The position numbers and the translations under genes are program-made. Below, one piece after another: positions 58,514-64,000 of a stretch of DNA of 64,000 nucleotides. The number at the start of each line of letters is the position of its first letter. Positions within the stretch are counted from its first letter, which is position 1. The notes under the pieces were generated by a model. The model was not told the origin of the DNA. It was given only the letters and a program-made list of their open reading frames with translations, and searched no databases. Source of the DNA: Antedon bifida (taxonomy: Eukaryota > Echinodermata > Crinoidea > Comatulida > Antedonidae); the NCBI GenBank assembly GCA_963402885.1, contig OY727100.1:19873665-19937664 (forward strand). The letters run 5' to 3'.

Positions 58514-58855
58514 GTATAATCATATAAAATTATGATTAGATCACCATTTCCCTCAATTACTATTGTTTTCTTTTTATGAAACAAGGACATTCACACTGTC
58601 CGTATTTTTTTTATTGTGTAATTGATTTGATGTAGACAAGAATTATTGATAGTATACAGGTTATGTGACACAATACAAAATCACCAGATTTGGCGCTACT
58701 GTGTCAAGATTTCTCAAGTATCATAAGAATAGTGTATCATAGACCAAAACACAACCTTTAACTTACAGATTCATTTATTGTCCATTATAAATGGAAATTA
58801 CAATGCTCATAAATTATCTTAGCTTGCCTAAAATAAATAAATATATGGGGACTAT

Positions 58856-58960
58856 CTAACACATCTTTTGTTATAATTCCTTATCCCAGCTGGGTAGAAC
58901 GAGTACTTGTAACGGTCCGTCTGCGCGTTCACTGTCCTCATCCTACCACTTCTAACGATA
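58856..58960 (-). mobile_element. LINE reverse-transcriptase C-terminal relic
   Basis: Minus-strand frame 59100-58852 contains MRTVNAQTDRYKYSFYPAGI then RNYNK. The TDRYKYSFYP block followed by I-R matches the conserved C-terminal tail of non-LTR retrotransposon polymerases (usual form R-T-D-x-Y-K-Y-S-F-F-P-x-x-I-R-x-W-N). Upstream polymerase motifs are not present, so it is a truncated copy. Confidence 0.5.
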
Positions 58961-59503
58961 ACGGAGCCGTGAATGTCGTTATGAAGAGGATGGTTGGTGT
59001 CTTCCAATATAGCATGAAACACATTGACAAGACGTTCGCTGTAGAAAGACTCAACATGATACAGGCACCGCATGTGATACAAAATGAGATGTATTAACAA
59101 ATATTCCTAGATACAGTAATGGACAGATACTGTAGTATGTGTAGATACAGCACTTGGAATCTGATAACATAAATATGTAACTGATTTGACAGTTGGTTCA
59201 ATAATTGAAATACGTCATCAGGACTGGATCACGTTATAAGCGTCATAATAATAAATAAATGAGGCTGAGAGTCATTGCATATAAATGGAATAATAGTATT
59301 GTTATTTTAAACTATTTACAAATCTGTTACAGTAGGTTGAAGTAAGTGGGAAAACGGGTTTATGTATAAAGTAGGTTTTAGACGTTGTAAATTTAATGGT
59401 TCACTCGAAATTGCCTTTGAATAATTGACAACTTCTCAATACGTCGATATAATTTACTCCTGCATCCCAATGGGTCAATCTATCATAAGGTAAAAGGAGG
59501 AAA

Positions 59504-59577
59504 CAGTTCCCACTTGGACGCAAGAAACCGAATTGACCAATGACAAGCAACAGTTCGAGTAATTCATCACTTAATTG
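59504..59577. mobile_element. Partial family 1 element
   Basis: CAGTTCCCACTTGGACGCAA and GACCAATGACAAGCAACAGT then TCGAGTAATTCATCAC match the left half of the copy at 60761. The right end is missing. Confidence 0.7.
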
Positions 59578-60760
59578 GAGGAGTCCCGGTTTTTTTAAGG
59601 CAGAGGGACGTTGCTTTTACTTAATAGATTCTGTAAGACCACCGCTCTTGTGTCTCGAAACTATTTCTACCGTATGACAGCGCACAGTGATTTCATTGTA
59701 GCTTACATCATTAGTTACTTTATGACATGGGATCACCCAAAGATTCCATATAAGACACCTCACATAATACTGGTATTGTCTATAGAAAGGCATACTGTAT
59801 TTCCACTGCCTTATGCTATAAATTTGATGGAGCTGTTGAAGCATCTTGGCCGATAGGTTCCGACGCCGCTGTGACAAATATATATCGATAGAAAGGTTAA
59901 GTTGTCGATGTAATATGATCGTTTTCTTGAACGGTTTAACATTGTAAAATAGAAAATTATGCAAACTATCAGAAAGCATTAGGCATATTACGTTACGTAA
60001 TATTATTATATAAACACTCAACGACTATATACATCATTTTGAAGCATTATGTCTTAACGAAAGGCAGTGTGGGTAATTTATGATGCATTTGATATTATAC
60101 AAGCAATATTTACCTACTAAGAAACACATTTGTAAAAAGAAAAGATAGATGAATGCATTAAATTTGAAAAAAACAAAATATTTCTGTGGGTGTTTATAAT
60201 CATCCGGGTTTCCACTCAGCATCATAGTAAAAGAAATGCTCTGTCGTTTGTATATTTCAAAGGGCCACCGCCTACCTGGGAATACCAGGTGACGTAGATT
60301 TATAATGTTTTATCTCAAAGAAATCAATACACACGTGCATTCATGCATCCTGCCCTGCAGGTGAATCTTGTTTGTATAATAGCAAATGTCTTTCAATTGG
60401 AAAACGATTGTGGATGATGTACATACATTGTCGATGTTGAAATATCAAAATGCCATTTGAAATGGCCATATGCTTAAACAAATTAATTTGTAATACTTCT
60501 AAGAAAAATATTGAATTAAAAAGTAGGCATAGATTTGTGTGTAACTGTAAATATCAGCTATTGTATAATCTCACTTTTGAAAATTGTATGCAAATTGTTA
60601 CTTTGAATTCAGTTTTATTCACTATCGTTACATTATTATTCATTAATGTACATTTTTCTCGTTTATATTTTCTTTTATTAATAAGAATATTAAATACAAT
60701 AATAATATTGTAAGTTGTGAATTCAATTTTGAGATATTGATTGTAGGTTGGTGATTGCCG

Positions 60761-60884
60761 GGTTCCCACTAGAGACAAGCAAGTACCAATGACAAGCGAC
60801 AGTTCGAATATTTCATCGCTTGTGATTGGTCAAATCACTTACACTACGCTTACGTTCTTGCATTGCGTCTCTAGTGGGAACCAA
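60761..60884. mobile_element. MITE-like element, family 1
   Basis: Left GGTTCCCACTAGAGAC, right GTCTCTAGTGGGAACC: 16-bp perfect terminal inverted repeats. Interior AATGACAAGCGACAGTTCGA and ATCGCTTGTGATTGGTCAAA shared with 5521-5675. Confidence 0.9.
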
Positions 60885-63484
60885 AGATTACTAATCCGCC
60901 TTCCGTACAATTTTTTTATTTCTGTACGCGAAAATCATGAATAATTCATAATTATGGCATTAAATTAATCAGGACATTATAAGGAGGCGCTATGTATTAA
61001 CAAAATGTGTGCCAACGGTTGTATCTGCATGCCAGCAATGGTATAGACTTTTGGTTGTGGACCTGAAACCCATCGAAATCTATGGTTTTTAACTAGTTGG
61101 GTTGATTATTAGAGTGTTAGGTTTAGTAGTAATATTAAGGAAATAGATCGGCAAGCTTGTAATTATCTAACATAGCAAATAATGTAATCTCTTGCATTAT
61201 TCATGATTTCTGCCTCAGACCTCAATAGAACAAATTTTAGTTTGGTAGGGTTTTTATTTCCTCAACAGCATAATATGTAATTCGATATGTGCCGGAAAAA
61301 TAATTTTCTACAACCCCCACACAAGTATATTGGAGATCTTAAAATAAAAATAGTGACATTTATATGTAAGGTTATACGATTTTTATAATCTTGAAATATG
61401 ATACCCCAGTTTAATTGTCATACTACTAACTACTAACTATTAGATACATCGACAAAGTAAGAACATTGCTGTACTTAGAAATGTTATATCTAAAGATTAG
61501 TTGAATGATGACCCTTCAAAAAACGAGCTTCACAAAAATGTGAAGCTTTAACCAAATGTGTCAAATTGTGTTGTTCCTGCTTTCTTACGCAATTTTCAAG
61601 ATGATCTTCTCTATAAATGAAATGCAGTAAATGCTCTTAAAAATCAATCAATGTTAAGCTGTGGAAAAGGTTTATGTTTATAATAATGGCATAGGCCTAG
61701 TGCTGCAAATTGAACAAAAAAAATCATTGTTAGGCCTAACTGATGCACATGGCATAATGTGTTATATTCGTGTTGAATGTGTGAATCAGCTAATTGTTAA
61801 AAATGGTCAAATAGAAAAATGTAACACGAGCATTCATTTTAATATTTTAAAGGCGTTTTAAAACAGATAGAGGGCGACGTTTCGGTTGAAATATTTGCAC
61901 TTTTTTGTAAAACGATTGTTGGTGACTGCAGGGTATGTACAATGATCTTAAAACTTAATAAAATTGATTTATACTGAAATAAAGTTTCTTTGTTTGTGTT
62001 ACTTGATTTATTTCATTCATTAGGAACAACCGCGTGAATGTATAGTGCATGGAGGTATACAACCATATTATGCGCAAGTCCATGACTAATATTATAGTGC
62101 CCTCTATAATAGTACAAACTCTTCCTGTCTGCGACGTTTCAATAAAAACATTTGCATACCACACACGGCGTGAAAATTTGCATATTAAAGAAAACAGATG
62201 TTGTTGAAGGAGCGTAACAATAGTTAGCAATGTCTTGTTGAAAACATATTATACAAAATAAGTCTGTCAGGATTCATAGTCTCCGGCCAAAATGATATTG
62301 AAATTCACTTTTTCGAATGCTGTAAGTACTGTATAAACATAAACACTTACAATTAGCTGTTATAACTAGACTACAAACTATAATGAATTAAGTATTAGTC
62401 CTATACATTTTAACACATTCAATCTTATTAATGGTGTCATTTAATAGTATCTCTCTAAAGTAATAAATAATAAATAAGTAACAAAGATCAAAGTTGTTCC
62501 CACGAAAGACAATACAAACATAAACAGTTACAATTTATGTAAATTGTATATATCCAATGTAATTAGATAAATATGGTGTCATTATGGTAGGCCTATTGGT
62601 GATTGTTAAGATTACTGAAATTATCCACTTCCCAGAGGCAAGATAAAACGAAATAACAAACATGAAACTGATGATGATAATAGATTGGAAGTAGGAAGGC
62701 CTACCGACAGATGACTTTAGGGCTTTAGGGTGAGTGTAGCTTATAAAAATATTAGATTTGTGATTAGTTTATTATCACAATGATGAAATGAACACGAATC
62801 TATCTTTGTGATTTGTAACTCCAATTCATACGATAATATTATTGAAGTGATTTACTCGTTGTATTAATTTAGGCTTTTGGTCATGTCTCCATGAAGATCG
62901 TGCATACTGTCATACTAGTAAATCATACAATGAAAGAACTCGGAAACTTAGTGAAGTACTTGGTCCATGTTAAAAGAATACATTTTTTTTTAAACCGATT
63001 TTCCTGAATTTCAATAGGCATATTCTGTAAGTATGTACCTATTTACCCCGATATTTAGTCATATGGCCATTGTGTTGCTTATAAATGTTGATGACAAAAT
63101 GACCCGTATAACATTCAGTTAACAATTTCTTTTCTGTTTTGTAATCGAATATACGTTCGTGTCCATTAAATGTAAAATGCACAACAACGGTACATTTGCG
63201 ATCTTAAAATCTACTTTTGCTTTTTATACTAAAATTCAAAACAGCTGTGAGATTGGATATACGCCCTCTCTAATTTTGAAAAAATAACGTCTAATTTCTC
63301 TTCAACCTGGACATACCTATTTTGGAGACACTTTCTTGTGAAAAGATAAAGGGTATATTCTTATGTTTTAACATTATTACTGAAAACCCCTATTCAGGGG
63401 TAATGTTGCCGGGACCCGAAGGTGTCCTTATAATAGAGGTTATTTAAAATTGATATTGACGATGATGAAGAAAAAAACTCCTAA

Positions 63485-63640
63485 TGCTCTGTCTACACTA
63501 TCAAACTAGTTTGACAAAAAGAGTGCCCAAATATGGTAGTGATATGCCCAAATATGGTAGTGATATGACATCATCATGTCCATATATAGGCACATCACAG
63601 TTTTTTGTCACACAAAGTTTGATAGTGAAGCCTGAGCTTA
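63485..63640. mobile_element. MITE-like element, family 2, with internal 21-bp duplication
   Basis: Left TGCTCTGTCTACACTATCAA, right GTTTGATAGTGAAGCCTGAG. Interior TGCCCAAATATGGTAGTGAT is tandemly repeated (period 21), then CATCATCATGTCCATATATA. Confidence 0.85.
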
Positions 63641-64000
63641 ACACAGATAACATTTTGACATTGATAATAATGGAAAACTGCTTTATTTATATTGAAATAA
63701 TAAAACAAAATGTTAGTAGGCAATTGAGGATAAAATAATAAACCGAACATTTTATTACACAGTATTTGTAATCATGCTGTATAAATTATCGTTAATGATC
63801 GGAGACGCGACTCAGATGAATGTTTTTTTTTCTGTGCCGCATTTTTTTATTTAGTGGCAATTCAACAGCTGTGCTTTATTGGTACTGCTCCCAAAATAAC
63901 TGTTTCTCAATAATAATAATATTATTATTTCCTGAAATAGTTAGATCATTTACCGATGGTACCGGTGCGTTCTTGACCGGCGGACAACTTACCTCCAGAA

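Larger units (their letters stand above)
58456..64000. other. Downstream of gene B: repeat-bearing DNA without a supported gene
   Basis: Holds a hairpin (58479), a LINE relic (58856-58960, minus), family 1 copies (59504, 60761) and a family 2 copy (63485). Short frames at 59611-59856 (+) and 59617-60021 (-) overlap each other and lack domain, splice or codon evidence. If the Ig array continues, the next paralogue would begin beyond 64000. Confidence 0.5.

Noticed and set aside
59611-60021. Overlapping plus (81 codons) and minus (134 codons) frames downstream of gene B
   Set aside because: They open each other's complement, show no domain or splice signal, and their composition matches the AT-rich background.

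Overview
This window is eukaryotic, intron-rich genomic DNA (roughly one third G+C by eye). It carries small exons with GT/AG splice sites, AATAAA signals, tRNA-derived SINEs, short inverted-repeat elements and micro/minisatellites. The protein types (Ig and fibronectin III domains with probable GPI anchors) point to an animal. The repeat landscape, including a striking excess of the palindrome TAGGCCTA, makes me think of a marine invertebrate deuterostome such as an echinoderm. That assignment is inference, not something the sequence proves.

Two genes lie head to tail on the + strand. Gene A (683..8471) enters from the left with its 5' exons missing; nine exons encode the last ~456 residues of a cell-surface protein: Ig1 (two exons), Ig2 (one exon), Ig3 (two exons), one FN3 domain (two exons), a short linker exon and a last exon with a GPI-type hydrophobic tail. 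Gene B (13499..58084) is complete: thirteen exons, 1779 coding bases, 592 residues. It has a signal peptide, a Cys-containing Ser/Thr-rich segment, the same Ig-Ig-Ig-FN3 core with the same intron positions and phases (1,1,1,2,1,0,1), three linker exons and a GPI-type tail exon. The proteins are clearly diverged although the exon grammar is identical, so this is an old tandem duplication and probably part of a larger array of GPI-anchored IgSF receptors or adhesion molecules.

Layout: 1-682 intron of gene A; 683-8471 gene A; 8472-~8840 its 3' UTR; ~8840-13498 intergenic DNA with one inverted-repeat element; 13499-13559 signal-peptide exon of gene B; 13560-33995 a 20.4 kb first intron with SINEs, several inverted-repeat elements and a G-free C-rich minisatellite (25449-26110); 33996-40434 the exons for the N-terminal segment and Ig1-Ig3; 40435-49486 a 9 kb intron with a SINE, GC-rich tandem repeats and a 1.3 kb 26-bp satellite; 49487-58084 FN3, linker and GPI exons; 58085-64000 intergenic DNA with repeat elements and LINE relics.

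The long open frames on the minus strand at 46407-47791 are produced by the 26-bp satellite and are not genes. No CRISPR, operon-like or prokaryotic feature is present. The most interesting items are the tandem IgSF/FN3/GPI paralogues with a conserved exon-phase code, several recurring inverted-repeat families present both in introns and between genes, the higher-order C-rich minisatellite, a fold-back with A-B-A-B' order at 52940-53065, and the TAGGCCTA excess.
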